In this document: piece by piece, positions 13,228-62,745 of the stretch
How positions within the stretch are numbered: the first letter of the stretch is position 1
How the letters are laid out: each line of letters opens with the position of its first letter
From: Merluccius polli
Taxonomy: Eukaryota > Chordata > Actinopteri > Gadiformes > Merlucciidae
Assembly (NCBI GenBank): GCA_030340625.1
Contig: JAOPHQ010002908.1
Location: 41,165 to 105,164 of the forward strand
Reading direction: 5' to 3'
Length of the DNA stretch: 64,000 nt
The notes under the pieces: generated by a model
The model's input: only the letters and a program-made list of their open reading frames with translations
Database searches by the model: none
Told to the model about the DNA's origin: nothing
Translations under genes and position numbers: made by a program

Positions 13228-13873
13228 CAGTGGTAGAAGAAGTACTCTTCCACCGGTAATCTTTCACTTAAGTAAAAGTAGTAATACCACACTGTAAAAA
13301 TAGCCTGTAGAAAAAAGTCTGCATTGAAAATGTTGCTTAAGTAAAATAAGCCCTTTAAGATTGTAACTGTGAATAAGGGCAATACAAATAAAATTGACTT
13401 GACTTGAATTGACTACATAAGTATCAGCATCAAAATATAGCTACTTAAAAGTAAAAGTACTCATTATGCAGAATGGCCAATTTCAGAATAATATATATTA
13501 ATATATACATTAATGTGTTCATGGCTTTAATGTTGCAGCTGGTAAAGGTGGAGCTTATTTTAATGAATTTATATATATATATATATATATATATTACTTT
13601 ACATAATGCTGGGTAGCTTATGAATTTCCTCCTGGGGACCAATAAAGCCTTATTGATATAATAATATAATTTATTTATTGATTATATTTTGTATTGTTAA
13701 TCTGAATCTGTAAACTAGTAACTAAAGCTATCAGATAAATGTAGTGGAGTAAAAAGCATAATATTTGTCTCTGAGATTTAGTGGTAGAAAGTATAAGGTA
13801 GAAAGTAAAGTACCCCAAATTTGTACTTAAGTACAGGACTTGAGTAAAAGTACAAAGTTACGTTCCACCACTG
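13228..13873. mobile_element. Non-autonomous hAT-type DNA transposon (646 bp)
   Basis: The left end CAGTGGTAGAAGAAGTACT and right end GTTACGTTCCACCACTG form imperfect terminal inverted repeats of the CAGTGGTGGAA type that is abundant in fish. The flanks are identical 8-bp direct repeats, CTTCTAAG at 13220-13227 and 13874-13881, the 8-bp target-site duplication typical of the hAT superfamily. Inner ends carry ACTTAAGTAAAAGTA-type motifs in both orientations. No transposase ORF. The middle contains (AT)n and two LINE-tail-like pieces (AATAAAATTGACTTGACTTG; GGGGACCAATAAAG), suggesting nested insertions. Confidence 0.88.
13569..13594. repeat. (AT)n microsatellite inside the hAT element
   Basis: About 13 AT units. 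Confidence 0.85.
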
Positions 13874-16800
13874 CTTCTAAGTCATACAAAGCAGCAAATC
13901 AAGGGCAAGAGGTTAAGCATGCAATTTGTCAAAATAAAATTAATAACATGAGCGTCTGATTTGCAAAAAGAAAAAGGGTAAGGGGGGGTGTTTGCTGCCG
14001 ACCTGCCTGTGGTGACAGTAAACATTCCATAGCCTGGATGGAGTTTGGACTTGCCATTATCTGCCACAGCTGTGACAACGCCTGTTGGCTGCAGGTTTGT
14101 GGCCGGTCACACTGTGTTTACCTGGAAATGAATCTGAAAAGCGACCGGACTGGGAAGGCACACAAGCCGGCTAAATAAAAAAAAAACTAAGAGGGTCATT
14201 GGAACAGGGGACAAGGTGGGAGGGCGTCCAAAAGTTATTGCACTGCCCCCAATGGGTCAGGCGCAAACACAGGGCGTAAACGGGACTAAGGATATCCTCA
14301 AATACGCACCTTTTGATGCAGACAGGAATGTGGCAAGGAATGCCATTCGATATGTTTTTATGTTGACTGTATCCATGGACGCTGCAGATTCAATACTTAT
14401 CCCTTGTCATGTTAAAGGCTCGAGGTTGCCCGATGCCCTCTCCGTTTGTCCAGCAAGGTGACGATGTATCTACAGGACCACAGGAGTAGACTGTGGATGC
14501 TGACATCCAGAGAGATAGACAGATAAGATCTGACACTAAAGTATGCAGGCAGGAAACAATGAGGAGGAGGAGAAGCAGAATAGTTGGAACATCAATTTAG
14601 CTTTGGCATACTTTTAAATGGCTCGGGTATCGTGGGGTTATTGGTTAGGATTGCACAATTCACAACTTTATTGAAGTTCATCATAAAAGACGTGAACTCT
14701 TAAGACCGACTGACTCATGTTTCACTGCCATGCAATGCTGTTAGCATTGAATTGGCCTTCAAAGATTTAGTTTGATCTTTTATTTGCTAGCACCACCAAT
14801 ATCTGCACCAAGATCTGAGCCAGCAGCAAAGGGCCCGTGATTATGGATTATGTGAAACACAGTTTAACAACACTAAAATATGTATGCTGCATATGCCAAA
14901 AGAAAGGATGTCACAAGGCTGCTTGTAATGCTTTAAACACTCTATGCCACATGAATAGGATGTGTATTGGGGGCCAATAGGTTTAATATCACCAAATCAG
15001 CACATTGTCATTCATTAGTGGACCAACTGCAGAGTCAATACACATTTAATCACAGACTGGAGGCAATTAAAACAGTGGAGGCCAAGTAGTGCTATGTTAA
15101 TTAAAGTGCCAGGCTCCCATGGGAAGAGCATGGCCTAAATATCACCAGCATCAGGGCCCCACCATAATCCATGATGAGCCAATGCCATTGAAAAGCCACT
15201 GTCGTTCCCTGTCAGTACTGATAAGAGGGCAAACTTGGCTGGATGATTAAAAACGTGTGTATCATTAATATTCTTCTTAATCATAATCAAGTCGCTTATG
15301 GACACAACCTCTTGGCAGGGTGTTTCATTGTGGTTAATAACCTCTATTAAAATGTGAAAAGACACTGTTAAGCACAACAGATTAAATCACTTAAGAGCGT
15401 CCCAAATGTCTTCATGACATTCGAGCGGCCTGCAGCACAATATATATTTCTGATTAGCATAATGCATGACGGCCTTAAATCCGCTGGGCTGCATCCATCT
15501 TTCAAAGACCTCTTAAGAAAACACACACATCTCCATTCTATATCTGCCAATGGCTTTTGGTCCATTTCCTTTTTTCCATCATTCGCTCAGTCAGCCTCAT
15601 ATCTAGTGGTGTCTTATCTGTATTCCAGGATGATGGGGAATTTCAAGTTTGGGATTACCCCTGACTGCTGACCCGAACCCATCTAAGACATTGGCCAACC
15701 AAGCACTTTCATTATCCGCACGCTCTGCTAAGCCCACTCACAAAATGTGACACCATGAAAAAAGGAAACATGCTGTGTGTCTGAAATCCGTACAACAAAC
15801 ACAAAGTGTTAATTCCATATACACAGATAATACAAAATAATGAAATAATATAAGCACAGCGTCATATCTGATGTAATACGGAGATGACCCCCGTGGCTTA
15901 TTGCAGTAAGTAGACGTCTCCTTCCTGTATGCACTAAGGGCCCATCCATATGCAGATAGCTAATTTGTAGTGTTGACACAGGACCACAGAGAGGGGCTGA
16001 CAACTCATGAGGAGCACTGAAAGGGGGCTGTCTACGTGTCACCCCAGGAGCCCAGCGGTAAAACCAGCCCTACCAGAGCAACAACATAAGTGTCCAATCT
16101 GTGTTTGCTTACCCGTGGACACCCCTAGCAGAGTTCTGGGGCCAGGCCCGTAAATTGTGCCTTTTTTTTACAGGCTCTGACAGCTAACAGGCCATTGGGA
16201 ACAGAGGCCCGGTGACGCGGTCACTCAACAGATTAGCACCTCATCAGCCTCCTGCAGCTTCCAACAAATATGCTCCCTGCCTCCCATAAAACACAATGGG
16301 GCCGCCACCGCTAAACAGCCCCCCGCCGGGTCAGCCCCCGCCCCGGCCCGCTGCAAAACTTCCTGGTCTGTTCTTTCTACGGGGGCCACAGCTGCATCAA
16401 GGGGGCCCTTCTGTAGCCCCTGGCCCACCCCGACCCCAATTGGCAAGATGTGTGTATTTCAGGTGAGCAAATATTGGCACTTGCCTGAGAGTTCAATGGC
16501 CAGCCCTTTTTAGGGGGGTGGTGGTGTGGGGGGGGGGTTGCGTATTGCGCCTGCCTGCTTTGAGAAGGGGCAACGTATGGCCCCCACACAGCAACCGGCC
16601 CATAGGACAGGTCAGGGGAATTCTCCAGACACAGCTGGAGTCGGCAAATCAAACATACCCATATAGCTCATCTGCATTTTCCCAGACGAAGGAAATCAGT
16701 TCCGGTTTTCATTTCCTCTCACCGCCGCCCTTAACTACAAAAGGACAACTTGTCGGTTTTATCAAGCGCCACACACACAGCTTTGACCTCCCTCTGCAAT

Positions 16801-17396
16801 ACGCAGCCTGAGAAACCCCTCACTCCAGCCAGTTCCCATTTACAGCATAATTGCCCATCTCACCAGCGACATACCATCTTAAAATGTTGTGGCTTCTCTG
16901 AAAATAGGTACACACACTTCTCCCCAGATTCTGACTATTAGGCAGGCGGTTGGTAAACAGGCAGGGGGATTGAAAGTTGATCTTGTCAACCACTTGCCAT
17001 GTTTTCGACACCTTTGTCTCCAATACACAATGGTATAAATGCCCTTTGCAGTTGCATTCACTTGTCACCCGGACCTTAATGTGGAAAAAACAGATAGGGA
17101 AAATAAATTATGGTCTGTGAGATTGCATTAGAGATTGGAGATAGGGAGTTTCTTGGGACCCGTGTCCTCCAGCAAGGGCAAAAGAAGCTGAAATTTAAAA
17201 AAAAGTTAAGGCGATAGACGCCATTTCAAGGCAATGTAGAGTCATTATTAGCTGCGCTTTGAGCTGCAATGCTGTATGGCAGGTGGTATAAAATACAAAT
17301 AAATTAGTTTGATATTATCTTGATTATACTATACTAACATGCAATGTTGGAAGGGCAACAGAAGGGAACAATGTATGGCATTTAAAAGGTGCTTTC

Positions 17397-17428
17397 ATTT
17401 CATCAGCACATATTTGTGCTGATGAAAT
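17397..17428. repeat. Perfect short hairpin (14-bp stem, 4-nt loop)
   Basis: ATTTCATCAGCACA, loop TATT, TGTGCTGATGAAAT. Function unknown. Confidence 0.8.
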
Positions 17429-20305
17429 ATTTTACTTTACACATATTTGAGAAGCTATGGATTAGCTTGTAAAGGTTGCAATGAAAAAACAAAATAAATG
17501 ATGGTCTGAGATGAGGAACAACAAGACGGACCACCAGTGTCCCAGGGGCTGATGGGGCTGGGGAGGAGTGACATCATCTCGGGGTGGATCAGAGGATCTG
17601 TGCCTGGCAGCTGAATGCCACACCAACAGCTTATTTTAGACCATCGCACCGATAAAGGTCATACCTGCAAGATGGAGTACAAAAAGAGTCGGGTGTGGGG
17701 GAGGTGGAGGCTCTGATAAAGAACAAAGGCCCATTGCTTGAGCCCACTGCTTGAGTATTAGGCTAAAAGGTGTTGGAAGATAGTGAAGACCACCTTGATT
17801 TTCTGCCACCTCCAAACCCCCTCCACCCACCCACCCATCCACTGGAAGTCAAACACCACAGTGGGTGGGTGGGTGTCTGGCCCATGTCCTGGGAGGCCTC
17901 CTGTGCCATCAGAGTGAAATGGAAGTGGTCCACCCAAACAAACAAGATCTGTCCGCCTCTCTGCCCATGCCCAGACCCAACCTTGTGCAGGAGATGGAGG
18001 GGTTTTCTGCCTGTTGTTCCGTTTGTTGATTTTTTGTTTGTTTGTTTGTTTGTTTGGTCTGGCTCCCATGGATACCCAGCATGGAGGCAGAGAGGATGAG
18101 AGGGAGCGTGAGCATGCATGGCACACAGGGCCTCCCCTTGAGGTGACCAGGGACCTGCCGAGAGACTACTGAGCAAAGCTGCTCTGCAAACACGCACAGA
18201 CACTGGGCTCCAGCCGGCAAAGACAGATCGCGGTCTCTGATCTTTCAGTGGATGTTATTTCGGACGTATATCAAACACACATCTTCACAGCAGATATTTG
18301 GAGATCAAATTTGATCAGACATAATAATCTGTCACACACAGTGATGCGCAGGCATAATACAGTGTCAATGAATGAGTTAAATATATATATGATCATCTTT
18401 CGTTATGTTTCAATATTGCATCACTAATAAAAGATATTAAACTGTTCAACTATCATTGATTAATCTTTTTAGTGTGACATTTTCTGACCAAACAAAAAAC
18501 TGTATCTGAAGGCATATTTATAATTCCTAAAACACCACATATGCATACTGTATATTATACATTTTACTATGGTTGTATTGTTGTATGTCATGGTTAAGCC
18601 TGCACAAAAATGCATGTATGTATGCACTTGTTACTTACTAACAGAGGTTTCTTATTTTGTAACATGCATATTACCATTGAGATTGATGCTGTTCTGAACC
18701 ATGCCTCTATGTGACTCCCTGTCTCCATTTTAAACATTGTGTTTATGTTATGAAAAGTGTGAGGAAAATGTAAAAAATGTAAAATACAAAATGTATGTCC
18801 CTTAGATACAAATATATGCAACCGCAACCCTGACGTTTGACTTACAGTACAATGTCGTTTAGGGCCAGAAGAGGGAGGTGTTGCACATTAATTTAACCTA
18901 ATGACTGCAGGCTTCGTGTTTTCAATACGTTCATGTACAAATATATCAGTATGTTAACACTTTCTTATATGCTTTCTTATATTTATTCATGCTGCGTATG
19001 AGGTCATTTATACAGCATTATTCAATGCATATATAAGGTTAATAGGTGTTTTTTTCTCATCCTTAATTCAGCTGTAGATGACATAGATGTACATCTCTGG
19101 TCAAGCCATTAATCACATGCTTTGAAATTGAGATGTCCCATCCGAGTTGCTCCATCTAGACACAAGAAGGGTCAAATGATCTGAGTAAGTGGTTCAAATG
19201 TCAATGAAGGCCAACCCTGTTTTTTAAAATCACTTTTAGTATATATTCCAAATCCAGTCATAATTGCGTCTGAATAACACTTAAAACGTAAATAAAGATT
19301 ACAAAATTGGTAAAAAACAAAACAACTAAATAAATAAATACAATAAAACACACATCATTACAGTATTGTGGACATGAGATAGCCTACAAATATGATTGAG
19401 TTCATGATCATTAGAGATGATTAGTTTTTGGAAAGGGAGTGGGAATCATTCAGGTAGTTATACCAAAACATATCTTAGTGTGTAGCTGTTATGTGTACAA
19501 TATTGTACCAATGTTTAAACTATTGTGGCCACCTGCTGGTCAGTATTTTGAATACCTTTGATGAAGAGTCTAAAGTATTAAGCTATGTGAAGTCTATGTG
19601 AATAGACCTTTATGGAATTGCACTACAAAATATAAATAATATAAACATAATAACAAGGTAAGGTGGCCCCTCTGCCAGGCTTAACAGGGTCAGTTGGCTT
19701 GCTTAAGAAAATACCACATCTTGAACTCATTCAAACAGACAGATGAAGAACAGTCTCAAATATCCCCATTCCTCTTCAGAAACACATAAGAGCAGGAGAA
19801 AACAGTAGTCCCCCCTCATCAGTAGGCTAGCTATTAAAAGATTAGACTTAGGAGCAGTCTAGCCATGCTTCCAGCTAGTGGTCAAGCGGTATCTCGGTGT
19901 AACTCAGGGCCATTGTATGTGGAGGGGCCACAGGGAAGAAAAACACTTGAAAGACGATCAGCAATGAAAGACATCTGTATATTCCCAATCGATGTTGGTT
20001 AGCTGTACACATAATAGGACTATTGAATACTCCAGTGATAGAGGAGAACTGCAGTGGAAAGGATAAGAGCAAAACGAGAGATTAAAACTCAAAGGGATCC
20101 TATATGAGAGCATTTATCATGATTCATTTCAAAGTTTTCCACCATCTCCCCCACAGCACCACCACCCTCTTTAACTATGTCATTACTGCCTTGTGGTTGA
20201 CAGCGGCTGCGCAGAAACCTCCTCAGTGTGGTGCAACAATCAGACCCAGATGCCCAGGATGGGGCTTGGCATGCGGAGCCGCTTCCACTTGCTCATTCAG
20301 ACCCT

Positions 20306-20308
<3 letters not shown>

Positions 20309-20354
<46 letters not shown>
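20309..20354. repeat. (AC)n microsatellite
   Basis: About 22 AC units. Confidence 0.93.
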
Positions 20355-20355
<1 letters not shown>

Positions 20356-21510
20356 CAGGACACTTTGAGCATCAAACACTTCATTTCCTGCATTCTGGTG
20401 AATTTGTATGCACCAATTTGTGCCTTTTCTGCATCAACTTATGGTGGAAATGTCTTTATTTATGTAAATGAAAACACAAAATGCAGGCACCAGTTGACAG
20501 TTTAAAATGGAACTTCAAAATTATATTCCATATATAATGGAATATAATGCAGTAAAGCTCTCGGGCGTTATTTAATGCTTTCAAATATTTATCCTGTGCA
20601 TCAAATTTTTTCATTGAATGTCATCCCTGCTGAGCCAACACACATGTAGGCATGATTGACTCCTCTGTCTTCGTTTGTGTCTTTTGTTTGGGGAAGTAAC
20701 CTCTTTGTGGCATCAATTCACGTCAATGATGAATTCATTTATTTTAATTCATTTATAAACCCCGACTTTAATAGCTCATATGTGTTTCAGCAAGGTTTCT
20801 GTTCATGTTCAAAACTTTCTGCACATTCAAAACATATCAGACATATCTGTGTTTTTGGGTTGATTTTTAGGAATCATGTACATCTCAGCTATGCTATTGA
20901 AGCACTGAAGGTTTTTCGCGATGGAAAATATGTTTTCACTCTCCTACTACGTCATATGGTTCGTTAATCTGATTGGTTGAAGTTAGCCCGTGATAGACGG
21001 TGATAGACAGATGGTTCATCCAATCACCTGCCAAGTATAAGTGCCCGCCCTTTTCCAAACAGTTTCCAAGGACGACTTCACAGATGGTTCTGTGTAACAA
21101 ACCATCTGGCGTGTCAGGTTATGCTGGAACATGATGAACATATAATAGCATAGGCCTGTAATTATGATCCATTATTTCCCATTGGTATGCCTATTGTATC
21201 TCCTTGGCTGTCATAATGCTGCCTATCTCTTCCATGTGGTAGGGCCCTATTATCAATGAAGGTTCTTCGTAGGCCGTCTTCAACAGTCAAGCCGGTGCCC
21301 TGTGTCATTGAAACCTTAACAAAATGTATCTAGGGAGATGGAAAGATAATTGTGCTTTCTGTGAGCTTTCTACTGTTTTATTTTTGACTGCTGACGATGT
21401 GGGGAGGTTTGCATCCTCACAGCGGAGTGCGCGTCTATGCTCCACTCATATTTCACAAAACTATGAAAGCACACATGAGCGGTGCTAAAGGTCAAGAGAG
21501 ACTAACAGAC

Positions 21511-22878
21511 AGGTTAGTGATGGTTAAGTTTAGGTATTAGGTTAGAGATGGTTAAGTTTAGGTATTAGGTTAGAGATGGTTACGTTTAGGTATTAGGTTA
21601 GAGATGGTTAAGTTTAGGTATTAGGTTAGAGATGGTTAGTTTAGGTATTAGGTTAGAGATGGTTAAGTTTAGGTATTAGGTTAAAGATGGTTAGTTAAGG
21701 TATTAGGTTAGATAGGGTTAACTTTAGGTATTAGGTTAGAGATGGTTACGTTTAGGTATTAGGATAGAGATAGTTAAGTTTAGGCTCTGGTGTTAGGTAG
21801 AGATGGTTTAGGTATTAGAGACGGTTATGTTTAGGTATTAGGTTAGAGATGGTCAAGTTAGGTTTAAGGTTAGAGATGGTTAAGTTTAGGTATTAGGTTA
21901 GAGATGGTCAAGTTAGGTTTAAGGTTAGAGATTGTTAAGTTTAGGTATTAGGTTAGAGATGGTTAAGTTTATGTATTAGGTTAGAGATGGTTACGTTTAG
22001 GTATTAGGTTAGAGATGGTTAGTTTAGGTATTAGGTTAGAGATGGTTAGTTTAGGTATTAGGTTAGAGATGGTTAAGTTTAGGTATTAGGTTAAAGATGG
22101 TTAGTTAAGGTATTAGGTTAGATAGGGTTAACTTTAGGTATTAGGTTAGAGATGGTTACGTTTAGGTATTAGGATAGAGATAGTTAAGTTTAGGCTCTGG
22201 TGTTAGGTAGAGATGGTTTAGGTATTAGAGACGGTTATGTTTAGGTATTAGGTTAGAGATGGTCAAGTTAGGTTTAAGGTTAGAGATGGTTAAGTTTAGG
22301 TATTAGGTTAGAGATGGTCAAGTTAGGTTTAAGGTTAGAGATGGTTAAGTTTAGGTATTAGGTTAGAGATGGTTAAGTTTATGTATTAGGTTAGAGATGG
22401 TTAAGTTTAGGTATTAGGTTAGAGATGGTTAAGTTTATGTATTAGGTTAGAGATGGTTAAGTTTAGGTATTAGGTTAGAGATGGTTAAGTTTAGGTATTA
22501 GGTTAGAGATGGTTAAGTTTATGTATTAGGTTAGAGATGGTTAAGTTTATGTATTAGGTTAGAGATGGTTAAGTTTAGGTATTAGGTTAGAGATGGTTAA
22601 GTTTAGGTATTAGGTTAGAGATGGTTAAGTTTAGGTATTAGGTTAGAGATGGTTAAGTTTAGGTATTAGGTTAGAGATGGCTAAGTTTATGTATTAGGTT
22701 AGAGATGGTTAAGTTTAGGCTCTGGTATTAGGAAGAGATGGTTTAGGTTTTAGAGATGGTTATGTTTAGATATTAGGTTAGACATGGTTACGTTAAGATA
22801 ATCTATTAGAGGCGGTTAGGTATTAGGATAGGTATGGTTAAGTTTAGGTATAAGGTTAGGGTTTAGGGTTAGGGTTAA
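21511..22878. repeat. 28-bp telomere-like minisatellite array (about 1.37 kb)
   Basis: Tandem copies of a 28-bp unit, GGTTAGAGATGGTTAAGTTT followed by AGGTATTA, in roughly 49 unit equivalents with variants (GTTACG, GTTAGT, TTATGTATT, TCAAGTTAGGTTTAAGG). The right end degrades into TTAGGG/TTTAGGG/TTAGGG at 22856-22874, the vertebrate telomere motif. Stretches around 21640-21990 and 22050-22400 share the same rare variants in the same order with a 410-bp offset, a higher-order duplication. There is no ORF and there are no spacers, so it is not CRISPR. Confidence 0.95.
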
Positions 22879-22928
22879 CCCTACATGATAAGATATGAGA
22901 CATAAGTCTTTCTCATTTGAGAAATGTC

Positions 22929-60612
<37,684 letters not shown>

Positions 60613-60897
60613 TGGGGGGGTTTTTTCCTCCTCCGACGGCGCCGGTGTGTTTCAAAAAAAGTAATTCAGATAGAGGATGATGTTTCGTGCCGTGCGTTCA
60701 GGCTTGCGCCGCCCCACCACCCCCACCCCCCCCACCCACCAACCCCTAAGCACCGCTTGTTCTGTGTTGGTGGAGGAGCTCTCCTCTCCTCATGCCCAGA
60801 AACATGCAAACAGGTAGGCGCCCTTTGACACTGTGTTTTTTGGGGGTGGGGTGTTTGTATGAAGGTGAGGATGGAAATCTCTTGCCTGGCCGCCCAC

Positions 60898-61034
60898 CTT
60901 AACACACGCAGGTGAACGGGACGGTTCTCATCGATTCCCAGACGTCAGCAGCTGAGCTGGAAGACTTCATGACCGCAGACCTTTCTTCTCCTTGCTGAAG
61001 TCAGTGAACCACTCCGACCACAGGAAACCTGCCA
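60898..61034 (-). other. prkd3: Probable prkd3 5'UTR exon 2
   Basis: The minus strand has a strong acceptor (cttttgttttttag|TGGCAGG) and a good donor (GTTAAG|gtgggc) bounding 137 nt, between the promoter region and the first coding exon. It has stops in the prkd3 direction, so it is taken as leader. Read from the upstream exon it closes a short ORF (separate entry). Confidence 0.5.
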
Positions 61035-61508
61035 CTAAAAAACAAAAGACAACAAGAGGTTTATTTTTTTTAACGATGCTATACGTTTTCTCATTTTAAA
61101 AAAATAAACTTTTTTTCTGTTTTGTTTTTTTTGACAGAGAGAAGAAGAGTCAAAAAAAGAAGGAACATCTGGACTTTCTGAACATCTGGACCCCTCCCAC
61201 TTTGGCGAATGGACTGCTCCGGCACAACAGAAACCCACCAGTCCCCACAATGCCAGCAAAACAAGTTATACAATCGGCGGCGTGTCGGCGTGTAACGGTT
61301 TTTGTGTTTTTTTGTTTGTTGGTTTGGTCGCCGTTTTTAAAAAAAGAAAACACACACACACAAAATGCGTTTCACGGGAAGCCGTCCCCGACGTGGAAAA
61401 CGTTTGGCCTCGTACGTTATTACCTTCACGGTGAGCGACGGCGGCTCTCCGGTCCATTGCGGGCGAAGCGCAGAAACTTAGCAACTCCATCAACTGTTGG
61501 AAGTTCAA
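60967..61508 (-). CDS. Possible spliced upstream ORF / microprotein, 50 codons
   Basis: Joining 61508..61424 to 61034..60967 keeps one open frame of 50 codons. It starts MNFQQLMELLSFC, passes internal MDRRAAVAHRE at the junction, and ends GFLWSEWFTDFSKEKKGLRS then TGA. The second half looks protein-like (aromatic/charged), but I do not recognise the family. It could be a regulatory uORF of prkd3, the end of an unrecognised small gene, or chance. Its stop lies before the prkd3 ATG, so it cannot be an N-terminal extension. Confidence 0.25.
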
Positions 61509-61520
61509 TCAACTTTTTTC
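61424..61520 (-). other. prkd3: Probable prkd3 5'UTR exon 1 (3' part)
   Basis: Donor CGTGAAG|gtaata (exon end 61424) lies downstream of a GC-rich, promoter-like block. The 5' end is not defined; 61520 is only a working limit. It has an ATG at 61508 and another at 61457 in the same frame. Confidence 0.4.
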
Positions 61521-61796
61521 TCTCTCTCACTCTCTCTCTCTCTCTGGGTTTCAACACACGCCGCCGTCCACACCGTTTGTGCGGCCCCCCCTGGTAAAAT
61601 GTCTGGTTAAATGCGCGGCGGTAAAGGACGTGAAACGTCCGCTTTTCGCCGAGACTTTCCCTGTTATCTTTATTTTTCCGCTATATGCCAGATAGTGAAC
61701 TCAATGCGCATCTTATTATCCCCTCCAGCTGTGGCTCCGCTCGCCCCGTTCCGCGAGGAGGAGAAAAAAAAAAAAAAAAGAGCAGCAGAGGGGGTC

Positions 61797-61811
61797 GCTG
61801 GGATTTGTAGT
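61797..61811 (-). promoter_or_regulatory. ZNF143/Staf-like motif in prkd3 promoter
   Basis: The minus strand reads ACTACAAATCCCAGC, matching the known ZNF143/SBS promoter motif core (ACTACAnnTCCCAG). A second ACTACAGTCTCC lies nearby on the plus strand at about 61864. With the GC-rich 61.4-61.95 kb block, this marks the likely prkd3 promoter. Confidence 0.5.
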
Positions 61812-62318
61812 TTTGTGTTGCCTTCCCGTGGCTGGGGTTCGGAGCGCCGCCAGGGGTTGGAGAACTACAGTCTCCGGGTCGCGATGGCGCCGCCGACGGA
61901 GCGCGGATCCACGCGCATTTGCCCCCCCTTTCCTTTTCCGTTATTTGAACTTTATGGTACGGTATGCACGGCCCTGCAGACGCTGCGTTATATGAAGTCA
62001 TGAGACATTTTGACTTAAGTCCCATTTTTTCTTCTTCTTTTTTTCCCCTAACTCTTCTGGGTTTTTTGGGGTTGGGGGGGCGGTTGTGTCTGACCTCAGT
62101 TTCTGTGATACTGCGATGAACAGGACCAAAAACGCAACGATTGTGTTGCTGCAGTTTTATGTGGATTTGCGTTTGCCAGAAATATTAATAATCATCATGC
62201 AGTTAGAGTAGTCTTTGTTCGATAGATCAAACTTTGTTATTTTCTCCACATAAAATGAGGCAATGAATGATAGATAACAAGCATCAACAACAAACAAACA
62301 CTTGTGAAGTCAAATTAA

Positions 62319-62324
62319 TTTATT
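62319..62324 (-). terminator. mocs3: mocs3 poly(A) signal
   Basis: AATAAA on the minus strand (plus TTTATT), 41 nt after the mocs3 stop, implies a very short 3'UTR. Confidence 0.55.
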
Positions 62325-62364
62325 AACTATGGCAATAAAAATATACAGATTGAAAATCAGCACG

Positions 62365-62522
62365 TCAATATTGTGGAAATGTCGCATCAATCTTCTGGGA
62401 CCAGGCCATGAGTCCACCGCAAATGTCTTTTACTGCGATGGCGTCCGCTTCTGATGTACTCATCTTCTCCAGGAGCTGAACCGCCTTCTGGGAGTCATTC
62501 CCCAGCTTACAGATCACATAGA
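62365..62522 (-). CDS. mocs3: mocs3 last coding exon
   Basis: Acceptor gtggccag|TCTATG. It encodes (V)[10 protein letters not shown], then [20 protein letters not shown] and TFPQY, with TGA at 62367-62365. It contains the rhodanese active-site Cys. Confidence 0.92.
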
Positions 62523-62692
62523 CTGGCCACAGACAGCAGGGCGTCACGCAACAAAACACATAAAACATAAAATTGAAATGAAATGTATTTCAATTTTTAT
62601 TTCGCCTTTTTACCACTTAACCCATAGTGTCCTGTGAGCGGTGTCTTAATCAATGTTGGATGGTTCGAAAGTTGTATATAAACAGTATAAAC

Positions 62693-62745
<53 letters not shown>

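Larger units (their letters stand above)
9960..21510. other. Intergenic region between foxa2 promoter and prkd3 3' end
   Basis: No exon was recognised on either strand. Contents: AT-rich sequence to about 12.7 kb with many AGGCCT motifs; (GT)n 11290-11369; a 22-bp tandem repeat at 11642-11730; poly-G 13002-13024; a hAT-type element 13228-13873; a perfect hairpin 17397-17428; (AC)n 20309-20354. Unique-looking stretches at 14.65-15.6 and 16.7-17.1 kb could be conserved non-coding elements of the foxa2 locus, but nothing in the sequence alone proves it. Confidence 0.55.

Noticed and set aside
21511..22878. CRISPR array
   Set aside because: Units are directly tandem with no unique spacers, and the genome is vertebrate; it is a minisatellite.
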